A DNA stretch of 64,000 bases from Flavobacterium gyeonganense. Its GTDB lineage: Bacteria; Bacteroidota; Bacteroidia; Flavobacteriales; Flavobacteriaceae. The first letter of the stretch is position 1, and every line of letters begins with the position of its first letter. The DNA is taken from positions 806,001 to 870,000 of the forward strand of contig NZ_CP121112.1 in the NCBI RefSeq assembly GCF_029625295.1. Reading direction: 5' to 3'. Below are positions 17,032 through 26,059 of the stretch, piece after piece. The notes below the pieces were generated by a model. That model saw only the letters and a program-made list of their open reading frames with translations, was not told the origin of the DNA and ran no database searches. The translations under genes were made by a program, and so were the position numbers.

Positions 17032-18308
17032 TTAAAACTGATGTACTTTTTTAGAAATCACTAAAAAGGAAACTAAAGAAATAATAGCTGCAATTGTCAG
17101 ATAAAAACCAACATAATTCAAACCATACGTACTTGCCAGCCAAATTGCAATCATGGGTGCAAATGCTGCTCCTAGAATTCCAGCCAGATTAAACGTTAAA
17201 GATGCACCTGAATAACGGACAGTGGTAGGAAACAACTCTGACAAAAATGTTCCCAGAGGCCCATACGTAAAGCCCATCAAAGACATTCCGATACAAACAA
17301 AAGCGGTTACCAAAAACGGGCTTCCGGAATTAAGGAATAACGAAAAGAAAAATCCAAAAACAGCAATAGCAATTGTAGTGAAAATTAATATTTTTCGACG
17401 CCCAATTTTATCCGCAACCAAAGCTGAAATCGGAATAAAAAGAGCGAAAAACAATACCGAAAACAATTGAATCAACAAGGCATCTCTTTTTACATAACCT
17501 AAATCTGAAGTAATCCAACTTAGCGTAAATACAGTCATTAAATAAAACACCAAAAAGGTTGTTACAGCTCCTAACGTTCCAAAAATCAGTTGATTTTTAT
17601 ATGATTTTACCAAAGTTAAAAACGGAACTTTTACTTCTTCGTGTGCTTTTTTAGAATTTTCGAATGAAGGAGTTTCAGTAATTTTAGTCCTGATATAAAA
17701 ACCAACTATAACCAAAAGTGAACTGGCAATAAAAGGAATTCTCCAGCCATAATTCATGAAATCTTCATTACTCATTGAATCCGTCAGCAACAAGAAAGTC
17801 CCTCCTGAAAGCAGTAATCCAATTGGCGCACCTAATTGCGGAAACATTCCGTACCAGGCACGTTTATGCGGCGGTGCATTTTCAATCGCTAATAAAACAG
17901 CTCCTCCCCACTCTCCTCCTAAACCAACACCTTGCCCAAATCTGCAAAGCATCAATAATAAAGGAGCGGCAACACCAATACTAGCATAACCAGGCAAAAA
18001 TCCGATGGTGACTGTCGAAATTCCCATAGTCAATAAGGCTGCAACTAAAGTGAATTTACGTCCGATTTTATCTCCGTAATGTCCAAAAAAGCAGACCCCA
18101 ACGGACGTGATAAAAATGCAATGGAAAAAGTAGCTAAGGATTCCAAAGTTGCCATGGTGGCATCTGAACCAGGGAAAAATAATTGTGGAAAAACCAATAC
18201 GGCTGCATTGGCATAAATATAAAAATCAAAAAATTCAATTGTGGTACCAATAAGGCTTCCAAAGAGAACATGTTTTAAGGAGTTCTTTTGATTGGGATTA
18301 TTTTTCAT
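17032..18308 (-). pseudogene. MFS transporter of the metabolite:H+ symporter (MHS) family, frame broken at 18085-18090
   Basis: A 12-helix inner-membrane transporter of the MHS/ProP-like branch. The first segment (ATG at 18308) has GSLIGTTIEFFDFYIYANAA and FSIAFLSRPLGSAF. It then runs out of frame to a stop at 18045. The rest contains the family motif RFGQGVGLGGEWGGAV and the remaining helices. Adding one base in the A6 run at 18085-18090 gives AFFGHYGDKIGRK, the standard loop 2-3 motif, and joins both parts into about 425 residues. The family carries organic acids, proline or betaine; the substrate here is unknown. It has its own promoter box and terminator. Confidence 0.8.
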
Positions 18309-18337
18309 GTGAAAACTGATATAACTTTTTTTGATTA

Positions 18338-18345
18338 CAAAAGTA
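18338..18345 (-). promoter_or_regulatory. -7 box of the MFS transporter
   Basis: TACTTTTG on the minus strand, a full TAnnTTTG match 29 bases upstream of the ATG. No clear -33 element. Confidence 0.4.
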
Positions 18346-18572
18346 TAGTTTCATTGTGAATAATTCAGTTTTAGAAGAATTAGTTTTGCAACACCTATAC
18401 TTTTTAACAAATTTTATAAATTTTCAATGTTACACAACTTTTTAAAAACTAAAAACCTGATTATAAAGTTTTTAAATACAAAAATAAAAATCAAATCATA
18501 AGCTATCGTTAAAACCATTTTTAACTGTATATTTTCATTAAATTTACAGCTGTCAAAAATAAAATCAAGATT

Positions 18573-20162
18573 ATGCCAAGCGACTGTATCAGCTATCAAA
18601 ACTCAGGATATTTCTCTAAATTGATGCAAGATTATTTAGATCAGAAATCAGAATTAAAACCGCTGTACAATCGCTTTCCAACACTTGAAAATTTTGAAAA
18701 ACAAATTATAGAAAAGCAATCAAATTTTGATAATGCAAACCGAATTGCGCTAGTAAATACGCTGAAGAAGCAATATCAAAATATCGAAATTTCTGATGCG
18801 ACTAAGCAAAATATTGAGCTTTTAGCACTGCAAAACACCTTTACGATTACAACCGGACATCAGCTAAATTTGTTTAGCGGCCCTTTGTATTTTTTATATA
18901 AAATCATTTCAACAATTAACCTGACCAAAGAATTAAAATCAAAATATCCAACTTATAATTTTGTTCCGGTCTATTGGATGGCAACAGAAGACCATGATTT
19001 TGAAGAGATTAATTATTTTAATTTTAAAGGAAAAAAATTCAGATGGAATAAGGAAAGTACCGGTCCTGTTGGAAGACTTTCAACTGAAGGTTTAGCCGAA
19101 TTTTTGGAAATTTATGCTTTGGAATTAGGATCAAGCACAAATGCCAATGCGCTGAAAAAACTGTTTGAAGATGCTTATCTAAAACATGATAATCTTGCTG
19201 ATGCAACACGTTTTTTAGCCAACAGTTTATTTGCTTCTCCGGGCTTGGTTATCATTGATGCAGATGATGCCGACCTAAAACGAGCTTTTATACCGTATGT
19301 AAAAGAAGAATTAGTGGAACAAACTTCCTTCAAAGCGGTACAGGAAACAATCGAAAAACTGACCGATTATAGTGTTCAGGTAAATCCGCGCGAAATTAAT
19401 TTGTTTTATATTGAAGACAACTTGCGTGAGAGAATTATTTTTGAGAAGGACAAATATTACGTAAACAATACCAAAATTTCATTTTCTAAAGACGAGATCC
19501 TAAAATTATTAGAAAGCAATCCTCAAAAATTCAGTCCAAATGTAATTATGCGTCCGTTGTATCAGGAAATTATCTTACCTAATTTATGCTACATTGGCGG
19601 AGGCGGAGAAATTGCTTACTGGCTGGAATTGAAATCATTTTTTGATGCAGTAGACATAACTTTCCCAATACTTTTAGTGCGTAATTCGGTACTTTTGGCA
19701 ACCGAAAAGCAGGTTAAAAAAGCAGATCAGCTGCATTTAAACTGGAAAGACCTATTTACAAAGCAAGAAGATTTATTAAACACTGTAACACATAAAATAT
19801 CAGCTTTTTCGATTGATTTATCGGCTCAAAAAGAAATTCTGAAAAACCAGTTTCAATATCTTTACGAATTAGCGGATCAAACCGATAAATCTTTTTCAGG
19901 TGCGGTAAAAGCTCAGGAAATTAAACAGACAAAAGGTCTTGAAAATCTTGAAAAACGTTTACTTAAAGCACAAAAAAGAAAACTGCAGGATCAATTAGAG
20001 AGAGTTACTGATTTGCAGTGTGAATTGTTTCCAAATAACAGTTTACAGGAACGTCAGGCCAATTTTTCTGAATTTTATTTAGAAAAAGGCGAACAATTAA
20101 TTCCATTATTAACTCAAAAATTAAAACCTTTAGAAACTAATTTTTCAATTATTACAATATAG
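18573..20162 (+). CDS. bshC: Bacillithiol synthase BshC
   Basis: A 529-residue cytoplasmic enzyme that adds cysteine to glucosaminyl-malate in the last step of bacillithiol synthesis. The family is recognised from the sequence TTGHQLNLFSGPLYFLYKII, then VPVYWMATEDHDFEEI and the GRLSTEG region, MRPLYQEIILPNLCYIGGGG, and a long C-terminal coiled coil (KAQKRKLQDQLERVTDLQ). The length is normal. Bacillithiol is the main low-molecular-weight thiol of many Bacteroidetes. The other bsh genes are not in this window. The ATG at 18573 gives the usual start close to DCISYQNSGYFSKL. Confidence 0.92.
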   Translation: MPSDCISYQNSGYFSKLMQDYLDQKSELKPLYNRFPTLENFEKQIIEKQSNFDNANRIALVNTLKKQYQNIEISDATKQNIELLALQNTFTITTGHQLNLFSGPLYFLYKIISTINLTKELKSKYPTYNFVPVYWMATEDHDFEEINYFNFKGKKFRWNKESTGPVGRLSTEGLAEFLEIYALELGSSTNANALKKLFEDAYLKHDNLADATRFLANSLFASPGLVIIDADDADLKRAFIPYVKEELVEQTSFKAVQETIEKLTDYSVQVNPREINLFYIEDNLRERIIFEKDKYYVNNTKISFSKDEILKLLESNPQKFSPNVIMRPLYQEIILPNLCYIGGGGEIAYWLELKSFFDAVDITFPILLVRNSVLLATEKQVKKADQLHLNWKDLFTKQEDLLNTVTHKISAFSIDLSAQKEILKNQFQYLYELADQTDKSFSGAVKAQEIKQTKGLENLEKRLLKAQKRKLQDQLERVTDLQCELFPNNSLQERQANFSEFYLEKGEQLIPLLTQKLKPLETNFSIITI

Positions 20163-20277
20163 ATACCGATAAAATACTACAACAATCAGGAATAAAATAA
20201 CCACTCTGTTCCGGATTATTGTTTCAAACCAAATAGCGATTTTTAAAATAATTAACTAATCAATTTACCCAAAACAA

Positions 20278-21549
20278 ATGGTAAAAGAACGCTTAATTTC
20301 GCTAGATGTCTTTCGTGGACTCACTATTTTATTAATGACTATTGTCAACAATCCCGGAGACTGGGGCAATGTTTATCCTCCTCTGTTACATGCCGATTGG
20401 CACGGCTGTACGCCAACCGATTTGGTATTCCCTTTTTTTGTTTTTATTATGGGAGTTGCTGTTCCGCTTGCAATGCCTGACAAATTTTATGACAATACTA
20501 CTTTCAGTAAAATCCTGATTCGTTCGTTGCGAATGTTGTGTCTGGGGATTTTCTTCAACTTCTTTGGTAAAATCCAATTATTTGGGCTCAATGGAATTCC
20601 ACTTCTTATTGGTCGATTAGCCATAACAATTGCTGTTGGTTATGCTTTAATGGGAAGTTTTAGTTCTAAAGTCAAAAATATTTTAGCCTTTTCAATTCTG
20701 CTTATTTATTTGGTTTTGGCTTACAGCGGTATCGAAGCATATAATGATGTAAGGCTTCCTGGGGTTTTACAACGAATTGCCATTGTATATTTCGTAGTCT
20801 CACTTTTATATTTAAAAACGACTTTAAAAACACAAATTATAACCGGAGCAGTTTTATTATTAGGATACTGGACGATAATGACACTGATTCCCGTTCCCGG
20901 AATTGGAGAAGCAAATCTTGAAAAAGGAACCAATCTGTCATCATGGCTTGATAGTATTCTGCTAAAAGGTCATATGTACAGCGGTACTGTCACCTGGGAT
21001 CCGGAAGGAATTTTAAGTACTATTCCATCAATTGTAAACGGAATTATCGGTTTGTTAATTGGACAGTCTTTACAAAGTGATAGTTCTAAAATTAAAAAAG
21101 CACTAAAAATGGGCAGGATTGGCGCTTTTCTTATCATTTTAGGATTACTTTGGGATTTGATTTTTCCAATCAACAAATCGCTTTGGACAAGCAGTTATGT
21201 TTTATTTACAACAGGATTAGCAACCGTATTTTTTACCATATTATATTACCTGATTGATATTGCCAACTACAAAAAAGGATTTAAACCCTTCCTGATCTGG
21301 GGTGTAAATCCAATGATTGTATTTTTTAGTTCTCAAATTATACCGCAGGCTTTGGTAATGATTCAATACCAAAATCCCAAAAACCCCGAACAGCGGATTA
21401 ATCTTTTAGACTTTTTATATCGCTTCTGGATTGCGCCGTTCTTTAGTAACCCGATGACAGCCTCATTAGCTGGTGCATTAGTTTATGTTTGCATCTGGAC
21501 ATTTATTTTGTGGATATTCTACAGAAATAAATTAATATTTAAAGTTTAA
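20278..21549 (+). CDS. Heparan-alpha-glucosaminide N-acetyltransferase-like membrane protein (DUF5009/NagX type)
   Basis: A 423-residue polytopic membrane protein with about ten hydrophobic helices. The N-terminus RLISLDVFRGLTILLM and the His-containing HADWHGCTPTDLVFPFFVF are typical of the HGSNAT/YeiB-like transmembrane acyltransferases, which move an acetyl group across the membrane onto a sugar. Bacterial members often sit in glycan-use loci. No such genes are adjacent here, so the substrate is unknown. It is followed by its own terminator. Confidence 0.8.
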   Translation: MVKERLISLDVFRGLTILLMTIVNNPGDWGNVYPPLLHADWHGCTPTDLVFPFFVFIMGVAVPLAMPDKFYDNTTFSKILIRSLRMLCLGIFFNFFGKIQLFGLNGIPLLIGRLAITIAVGYALMGSFSSKVKNILAFSILLIYLVLAYSGIEAYNDVRLPGVLQRIAIVYFVVSLLYLKTTLKTQIITGAVLLLGYWTIMTLIPVPGIGEANLEKGTNLSSWLDSILLKGHMYSGTVTWDPEGILSTIPSIVNGIIGLLIGQSLQSDSSKIKKALKMGRIGAFLIILGLLWDLIFPINKSLWTSSYVLFTTGLATVFFTILYYLIDIANYKKGFKPFLIWGVNPMIVFFSSQIIPQALVMIQYQNPKNPEQRINLLDFLYRFWIAPFFSNPMTASLAGALVYVCIWTFILWIFYRNKLIFKV

Positions 21550-21569
21550 AAACATTTCGACCTATTTAT

Positions 21570-21599
21570 AGAGACGCACTGTTGTGCGTCTCTTTTTTT
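21570..21599 (+). terminator. Terminator of the acyltransferase gene
   Basis: A 10-base stem AGAGACGCAC / GTGCGTCTCT with a TGTT loop, then seven T (21593-21599). Confidence 0.9.
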
Positions 21600-21694
21600 G
21601 TATCATGATTCATAATTTTTATTTTTATTATTCAAAACACCATTCAAACCTGTTTTAATTATGAATATATTAAAATCAATTCGCAAAAAAGTTC

Positions 21695-21702
21695 TATTTT
21701 TG
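21695..21702 (+). promoter_or_regulatory. -7 box of ndk
   Basis: TATTTTTG matches TAnnTTTG, 24 bases upstream of the ndk ATG. No good TTTG at the -33 position. Confidence 0.45.
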
Positions 21703-21726
21703 CACCAAATTTAAAAAACACAAAAA

Positions 21727-22146
21727 ATGGCTACAAATAGAACTTTTACCATGATTAAACCTGATGCAGTTGCAAACGGACACATCGGAAATATCCTGGC
21801 AATGATTACAAACGGAGGTTTCAAAATCGTTTCATTAAAATTAACGCAATTAACTGTAGCTGATGCAAAAGCTTTTTATGCAGTTCACGCAGAAAGACCT
21901 TTTTACGGAGAATTGGTAGAATTTATGTCTCGCGGACCAATTGTTGCTGCTATTTTAGAAAAAGACAACGCTGTAGAAGATTTCAGAACTTTAATCGGAG
22001 CTACAAACCCTGCTGAAGCTGCAGAAGGAACTATTCGTAAAGCATATGCAACGTCTATCGGAGAAAATGCAGTACACGGATCTGACAGTGATGAAAATGC
22101 AGCTATCGAAAGTGCATTCCACTTTGCAGGAAGAGAACAATTTTAG
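21727..22146 (+). CDS. ndk: Nucleoside diphosphate kinase
   Basis: A 139-residue enzyme that keeps nucleoside triphosphate pools balanced by passing the gamma phosphate through a histidine intermediate. [16 protein letters not shown] opens the fold. [29 protein letters not shown] and ENAVHGSDS follow, and the His in the last motif is the phosphorylated residue. The length is normal for the family. Its own promoter box and terminator suggest it is transcribed alone. Confidence 0.97.
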   Translation: MATNRTFTMIKPDAVANGHIGNILAMITNGGFKIVSLKLTQLTVADAKAFYAVHAERPFYGELVEFMSRGPIVAAILEKDNAVEDFRTLIGATNPAEAAEGTIRKAYATSIGENAVHGSDSDENAAIESAFHFAGREQF

Positions 22147-22252
22147 TATTCAGTGTTCAGCTTTAAGTTGGCACTACTTACTGATAAAAAAATCCCGATT
22201 CCATTTTAGAATCGGGATTTTTTTATGGATACTGAAACTGAACACTGATTAC
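22147..22252. repeat. Inverted CAGTGTTCAG repeats around the ndk terminator
   Basis: ATTCAGTGTTCAG (from about 22148) and CTGAACACTGATTAC (to about 22251) are inverted copies that enclose the terminator between ndk and the convergent DUF721 gene. Pairing would extend the terminator stem-loop into a larger palindrome. Confidence 0.55.
22186..22224. terminator. Two-way terminator between ndk and the DUF721 gene
   Basis: AATCCCGATTC / GAATCGGGATT stem (22191-22201, 22209-22219) with a run of seven A before it and seven T after it, so it can act on both strands. Confidence 0.88.
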
Positions 22253-22548
22253 TATCTCAAAATCACATCCTTCACAACCTCACGCCCCAGTTCTTCATTT
22301 ATCATTTTAACGATTTTGGATTTTCCGTGACTTAATTCTTCACGTAAAACAGCTGATGCAAGTTCTACATAAAGTGTAGTACCTTTAAGAATAACATTTC
22401 TTGTATACGTTTTTACACCATTCCCCATCAAATTTGCCCACGCCTCTTTTACATCAATCTGATCCATTCCGGGCTGCAATTTATTTACCTGAATAATCTG
22501 CTGCAAAACAGCTCCAATCGTACTTTCGTTATTTAGTCTTTTCGCCAT
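22252..22548 (-). CDS. DUF721 protein (DciA-like)
   Basis: A 98-residue DUF721 protein. The compact fold is recognised from IGAVLQQIIQVNKLQPGMDQ, VKEAWANLMGNGVKTYTRNV and LYVELASAVLREELSHGKSKI. In bacteria without DnaC or DnaI, DciA loads the replicative helicase DnaB, and short DUF721 proteins of Bacteroidetes are assigned to that family. The helicase-loading role is inferred from the family. It overlaps the lipoprotein gene upstream by 20 bases, so the two are likely co-translated. Confidence 0.8.
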   Translation of the reverse strand: MAKRLNNESTIGAVLQQIIQVNKLQPGMDQIDVKEAWANLMGNGVKTYTRNVILKGTTLYVELASAVLREELSHGKSKIVKMINEELGREVVKDVILR

Positions 22549-22969
22549 CTTTTAATAAATTTACTGGTCCTGATTTTTTATAATGATATTCTTTATTCTG
22601 ATTATTTTTTACCACAAAACTCTCATCTGAAATTGAAATCAGCTCTTCGCTCCACTTTGCATAATCCGTTTTATAATCCAGAAACACTCCTTTATCTGTA
22701 AAACTAACAGATACATTTTCAAAAGTATTTGTTGTCAAGAAAGTTCCGTCAAGCTGCACCATCACTTTTGTCCGCCTCCCTTTAGTCCCTTTAATCTGAA
22801 AATAATCAAAGTTCTCATTCATTCCGTATAACTTCTCCTCACCTTTATCAAAAACCACCTTTTCAATTTCCCAATAGCCATTCAGTTTTGCAATATCTGC
22901 CGGTTTAATTTCCTGTTTGCAGCCCACAAACAAAAGCGACACAACCAAAATCATAAAAGTGTTTTTCAT
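22529..22969 (-). CDS. Lipoprotein with lipocalin-like fold
   Basis: A 146-residue lipoprotein: signal sequence MKNTFMILVVSLLFVGC with lipid-anchored Cys17. The rest is beta-rich and resembles lipocalin-like proteins of Bacteroidetes, with LNGYWEIEKVVFDKG and later VSVSFTDKGVFLDYKT. No ligand can be named. It overlaps the DUF721 gene by 20 bases on the same strand. Confidence 0.7.
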   Translation of the reverse strand: MKNTFMILVVSLLFVGCKQEIKPADIAKLNGYWEIEKVVFDKGEEKLYGMNENFDYFQIKGTKGRRTKVMVQLDGTFLTTNTFENVSVSFTDKGVFLDYKTDYAKWSEELISISDESFVVKNNQNKEYHYKKSGPVNLLKDGEKTK

Positions 22970-22988
22970 ACTATATATTTTAATAAGA

Positions 22989-23073
22989 AGCTGTTTCCTG
23001 CTGTCCGCTATATCTTTTTCCTGCTGGCAGCAGCTGGAAAAAGGATGCCGCTTCCATCAGGGCTAGGTCTCCG
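22989..23073. repeat. Intergenic hairpin repeat (CCGCTATATCTTTTT ... GATGCCGC type)
   Basis: CGCTATATCTTTTTCC and GGAAAAAGGATGCCGC pair around a CTGCTGGCAGCAGCT centre that is itself palindromic. The right flank reads TTCCATCAGGGCTAGG. From memory, repeats with these flanks are scattered through Flavobacterium genomes; a search is needed to confirm this. Confidence 0.6.
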
Positions 23074-23163
23074 GTTTTCAAAAGATTTTTAGAGAACTAC
23101 AAAGTTAACTTTATAAACTTTAAAAGAAATAAAAATCTGCTAAACACATTAAACTATTTTATA

Positions 23164-23171
23164 TATTTTTG
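23164..23171 (+). promoter_or_regulatory. -7 box of the serine hydrolase gene
   Basis: TATTTTTG matches TAnnTTTG, 28 bases upstream of the ATG at 23200. No clear -33 element. Confidence 0.4.
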
Positions 23172-23199
23172 GTCATACCACAAACCAAAAACATAAACC

Positions 23200-24264
23200 A
23201 TGACTAAAACAATTTACAAGATCCTGATTCTCTTAGTATGCATCAGCTGTAGTAAAGAAGACAACAGCTCTGAAATCACTGCAACACAAAACATGTATTT
23301 TCCTCCTCTGACAGGAAATACTTGGGAAACCCAATCTATTTCATACCTAAAGTGGAACCAAAATGCTGTTCAGCCGCTTTTAGACTATTTAGAACTCAAA
23401 AATTCCAAATCATTTATCATCTTGGTTAATGGCCGAATCGTTTTAGAAAATTACTTCGGAGACCATTCAGCAAGCAAAAACTGGTATTGGGCAAGTGCAG
23501 GAAAAACATTAACGGCTACCGTTACAGGAATTGCCCAACAGGAAGACCTCATTAACATTAACAATAAAGTCTCACAATATCTAGGCACTGGGTGGACAAG
23601 CGAAACACTTGCGAAAGAGAATTTAATTACCTGCAAACATCTATTAACAATGACATCAGGTCTAGATGACAGCACTGATGATGTTGAACCAGCCAATCTA
23701 ATCTACAAAGCCGATGCAGGTACACGCTGGGCATATCATAATGTTTACGTAAAACTTCAGGATGTTGTTGCAGCAGCAAGCAAACAAAACTGGTCAGCCT
23801 ATTTCAACACTAAATTGAGAGATAAAATTGGAATGGACGGCACTTGGGTTCAATTAGGCGTAAACAGCGTTTATACAAGCACTACCAGAAGCATGGCGCG
23901 TTTTGGTTTACTGATGCTGAATAAAGGAAAATGGGATAGCAATACTATTTTGAATGAAACTTATTTCAATGAAGCCACTAACACATCTCAAAACATTAAT
24001 TTAGGATACGGTTACCTTTGGTGGCTAAACGGAAAAGCGAATTATCATCTTCCTCAGTCACAACTTACTTTTCAGGGAAGTGTAATTCCAACTGCTCCAA
24101 GCGATATGTTTATGGCTCTGGGAAAAAACGATCAAAAAATCTATGTTATTCCAAGCAAAAAAATGGTTGTCATTAGAATGGGAGATGCTGCTGATAATGT
24201 AAATCTGGCCTTATCTGATTTCGATAAGGTCTTATGGCAGAAAATTAGTGCATTATACCAATAA
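23200..24264 (+). CDS. Serine hydrolase of the beta-lactamase (class C/AmpC-like) family, lipoprotein
   Basis: A 354-residue lipoprotein (signal ending VCISC, Cys17) with a penicillin-binding-like serine hydrolase domain. The active-site SxxK is S99-A-G-K102 (YWASAGKTLTATVTG), and the YxN motif is RWAYHNVYVKLQDV. TMTSGLDDS matches the family's conserved loop after the active site. Such proteins act as esterases, peptidases or D-amino-acid enzymes; resistance to beta-lactams cannot be inferred. It is convergent with the archaemetzincin gene. Confidence 0.85.
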   Translation: MTKTIYKILILLVCISCSKEDNSSEITATQNMYFPPLTGNTWETQSISYLKWNQNAVQPLLDYLELKNSKSFIILVNGRIVLENYFGDHSASKNWYWASAGKTLTATVTGIAQQEDLININNKVSQYLGTGWTSETLAKENLITCKHLLTMTSGLDDSTDDVEPANLIYKADAGTRWAYHNVYVKLQDVVAAASKQNWSAYFNTKLRDKIGMDGTWVQLGVNSVYTSTTRSMARFGLLMLNKGKWDSNTILNETYFNEATNTSQNINLGYGYLWWLNGKANYHLPQSQLTFQGSVIPTAPSDMFMALGKNDQKIYVIPSKKMVVIRMGDAADNVNLALSDFDKVLWQKISALYQ

Positions 24265-24274
24265 TACAAAAGAA

Positions 24275-24883
24275 TTACAGTAATTTCCATCCCTTACTTT
24301 TCAAAAAGCTTTTGCATTCCCTGCAGAAGCTTTTTTCCTGATCAAGAGGATTGCCACCTTCAGCATCCCGCATTAAACAAGTTTTAATTTTACAATGAGG
24401 CAAACCTGCTGTATGACCCAATTCATGCAAAACCAATTTATAAAATTGTTCGTTTTTATTTTTTACTGACAATCTGAAATCAGAAACGACACAGGCTTTT
24501 CCAGGTCTATAACCTAGTCCCATCACACCCCAGTCCTGAATTCCATTTTTGGTTGTGCTGATATCAGCATGTGAAAATCCAACAATTACAGAATCTAAGC
24601 CAATATTATTTTTAAGGTTCTTAATAATACTATCAGCCCGGTATCTATTTCTGAGTTTGTAAAAAGAATTTTCAGGAAAAGGAATATCCTGCCTTAAAAC
24701 CACATTAGAATTAATGGTTTTTATTTGAGCAACAACTTTTTCAGCCTCTTTGGTTTTAAAATTTCCTAAAGGCTGAACAACAATTACTTTTTGATGTTCT
24801 GTTTGAATTTCTTTGCGTATTTCATTTTTGCTGTTTGTACATGAAAGCAAAACACACAGCAAAATAAAACTATAATATTTCAT
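24275..24883 (-). CDS. Archaemetzincin-like zinc metalloprotease, lipoprotein
   Basis: A zinc metalloprotease of about 202 residues. The catalytic block HELGHTAGLPHC, followed by CLM and a CREC pair after 15 residues, fits the archaemetzincin pattern HExxHxxGxxHCx4CxM...CxxC, with a four-Cys site for a second zinc. I chose the ATG at 24883 (MKYYSFILLCVLLSC) because it gives a lipobox with Cys15; the upstream ATG at 24895 only adds four residues. Most archaemetzincins are thought to be cytosolic, so export and lipid anchoring stand out. The substrate is unknown. Confidence 0.82.
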   Translation of the reverse strand: MKYYSFILLCVLLSCTNSKNEIRKEIQTEHQKVIVVQPLGNFKTKEAEKVVAQIKTINSNVVLRQDIPFPENSFYKLRNRYRADSIIKNLKNNIGLDSVIVGFSHADISTTKNGIQDWGVMGLGYRPGKACVVSDFRLSVKNKNEQFYKLVLHELGHTAGLPHCKIKTCLMRDAEGGNPLDQEKSFCRECKSFLKSKGWKLL

Positions 24884-24911
24884 AAAATCAAACAAAGAAA
24901 TTATAAAAAAA

Positions 24912-25076
24912 CTAGCGCTTTGTACGGATTCTTTTCAACATTCCTGCAAAAAAGAAAAGTAGTCCAAATACCAATAGAACATAATAAAAAGACAAGCTTT
25001 TATCTTTTGAAACATTTGCAATAACAAAACACAGAACACTTGCAAAATAAAAGGCAACAGGAGGTATATTTTTCAT
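24912..25076 (-). CDS. Small membrane protein (54 aa)
   Basis: A short ORF read by hand: MKNIPPVAFYFASVLCFVIA, a polar turn (NVSKDKS), then a second hydrophobic stretch LSFYYVLLVFGLLFFFAGML and a basic end KRIRTKR. Two transmembrane helices with a basic cytoplasmic tail are the expected topology. It lies 18 bases downstream of ftsY on the same strand and ahead of the archaemetzincin gene, so it is probably in the ftsY transcript. I do not recognise a family. Confidence 0.65.
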   Translation of the reverse strand: MKNIPPVAFYFASVLCFVIANVSKDKSLSFYYVLLVFGLLFFFAGMLKRIRTKR

Positions 25077-25094
25077 TGTATGCTTAAGGAATAA

Positions 25095-26047
25095 TTATTT
25101 GAAAAAACTATCAACGAATTCATATTTATTAAAGACTTGCAAATCTTCAATTCCTTCGCCGACACCAATGTATTTTACCGGAATTTGAAACTGATCTGAA
25201 ATGCCAATTACAACGCCGCCTTTTGCTGTTCCGTCTAATTTTGTAACAGCCAGGGAAGTTACCTCAGTTGCAGCTGTAAACTGTTTTGCCTGCTCAAAGG
25301 CATTTTGACCTGTAGAACCATCCAAAACCAAAAGTACATCGTGAGGAGCATCAGCTATAACTTTTTGCATTACACGTTTTACTTTTGAAAGCTCGTTCAT
25401 CAGATTAATTTTATTATGCAAACGGCCTGCTGTATCAATAATTACTACATCAGCATTTTGTGCTACGGCTGACTGCAAAGTATCAAAAGCGACAGAAGCA
25501 GGATCGCTTCCCATATTTTGTCTCACAATTGTAACATCAACACGGTCTGCCCAAACCTGCAGTTGATCGATTGCAGCCGCACGAAAAGTATCTGCAGCTC
25601 CCAACACCACTTTGTGTCCGGCTTTTTTAAATTGATACGCCAACTTACCAATAGTAGTGGTCTTACCTACTCCGTTTACCCCAACAACCATTAGAACATA
25701 AGGTTTTTTATCTTTTGGAACTTCAAATTCTGTTGCTTCACCTGTATTGGTTTCAGACAATAAAGCCCCGATTTCATCTCGAAGAATCTGGTTTAATTCG
25801 TCTGTCCCTAAATATTTATCTTCAGCAACACGTTTTTCAATTCTTTCGATAATTTTCAGAGTAGTATTTACTCCTACATCAGATGCTACCAGAATCTCTT
25901 CCAGATTATCTAATACATCATCATCAACTTTGGACTTTCCGGCTACAGCCTTGCTTAACTTTGAGAAAAAAGTTGTTTTTGTTTTTTCAAGACCTTTGTC
26001 TAAAGTCTCTTTTTTATCGGAAGAGAATAATTTTTTAAAAAACTCAT
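25095..26047 (-). CDS. ftsY: Signal recognition particle receptor FtsY, N-terminal frame broken at 26031-26042
   Basis: The SRP receptor GTPase that docks ribosomes making membrane proteins. GTPase motifs are GVNGVGKTTTIGKLA, ADTFRAAAIDQL, DTAGRLHN and TKLDGTAKGG. The N-terminal helical domain (SKVDDDVLDNLEEILVASDV) is present in the same frame. The ATG at 26047 is one base out of frame with it. The coding strand there reads ATGAG, six T, six A. One more T or A restores MSFFKKLFSSDKKETLDKGL and a normal protein of about 317 residues. No other start precedes the N-domain in frame. Since FtsY is normally essential, a base missing from the assembly is the best explanation, though slippage at T6A6 is possible. 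Confidence 0.88.
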
Positions 26048-26059
26048 TTATTATGTAGG

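Noticed and set aside
26031..26042. Programmed frameshifting as the first explanation for ftsY
   Set aside because: Six other genes show the same one-base defect at unrelated runs, so a common technical cause is simpler; it is kept only as an alternative.
25747..26058. 103-codon plus-strand ORF opposite the 5' part of ftsY
   Set aside because: It is the mirror of the FtsY N-domain, which is visible only when the frameshift is recognised.
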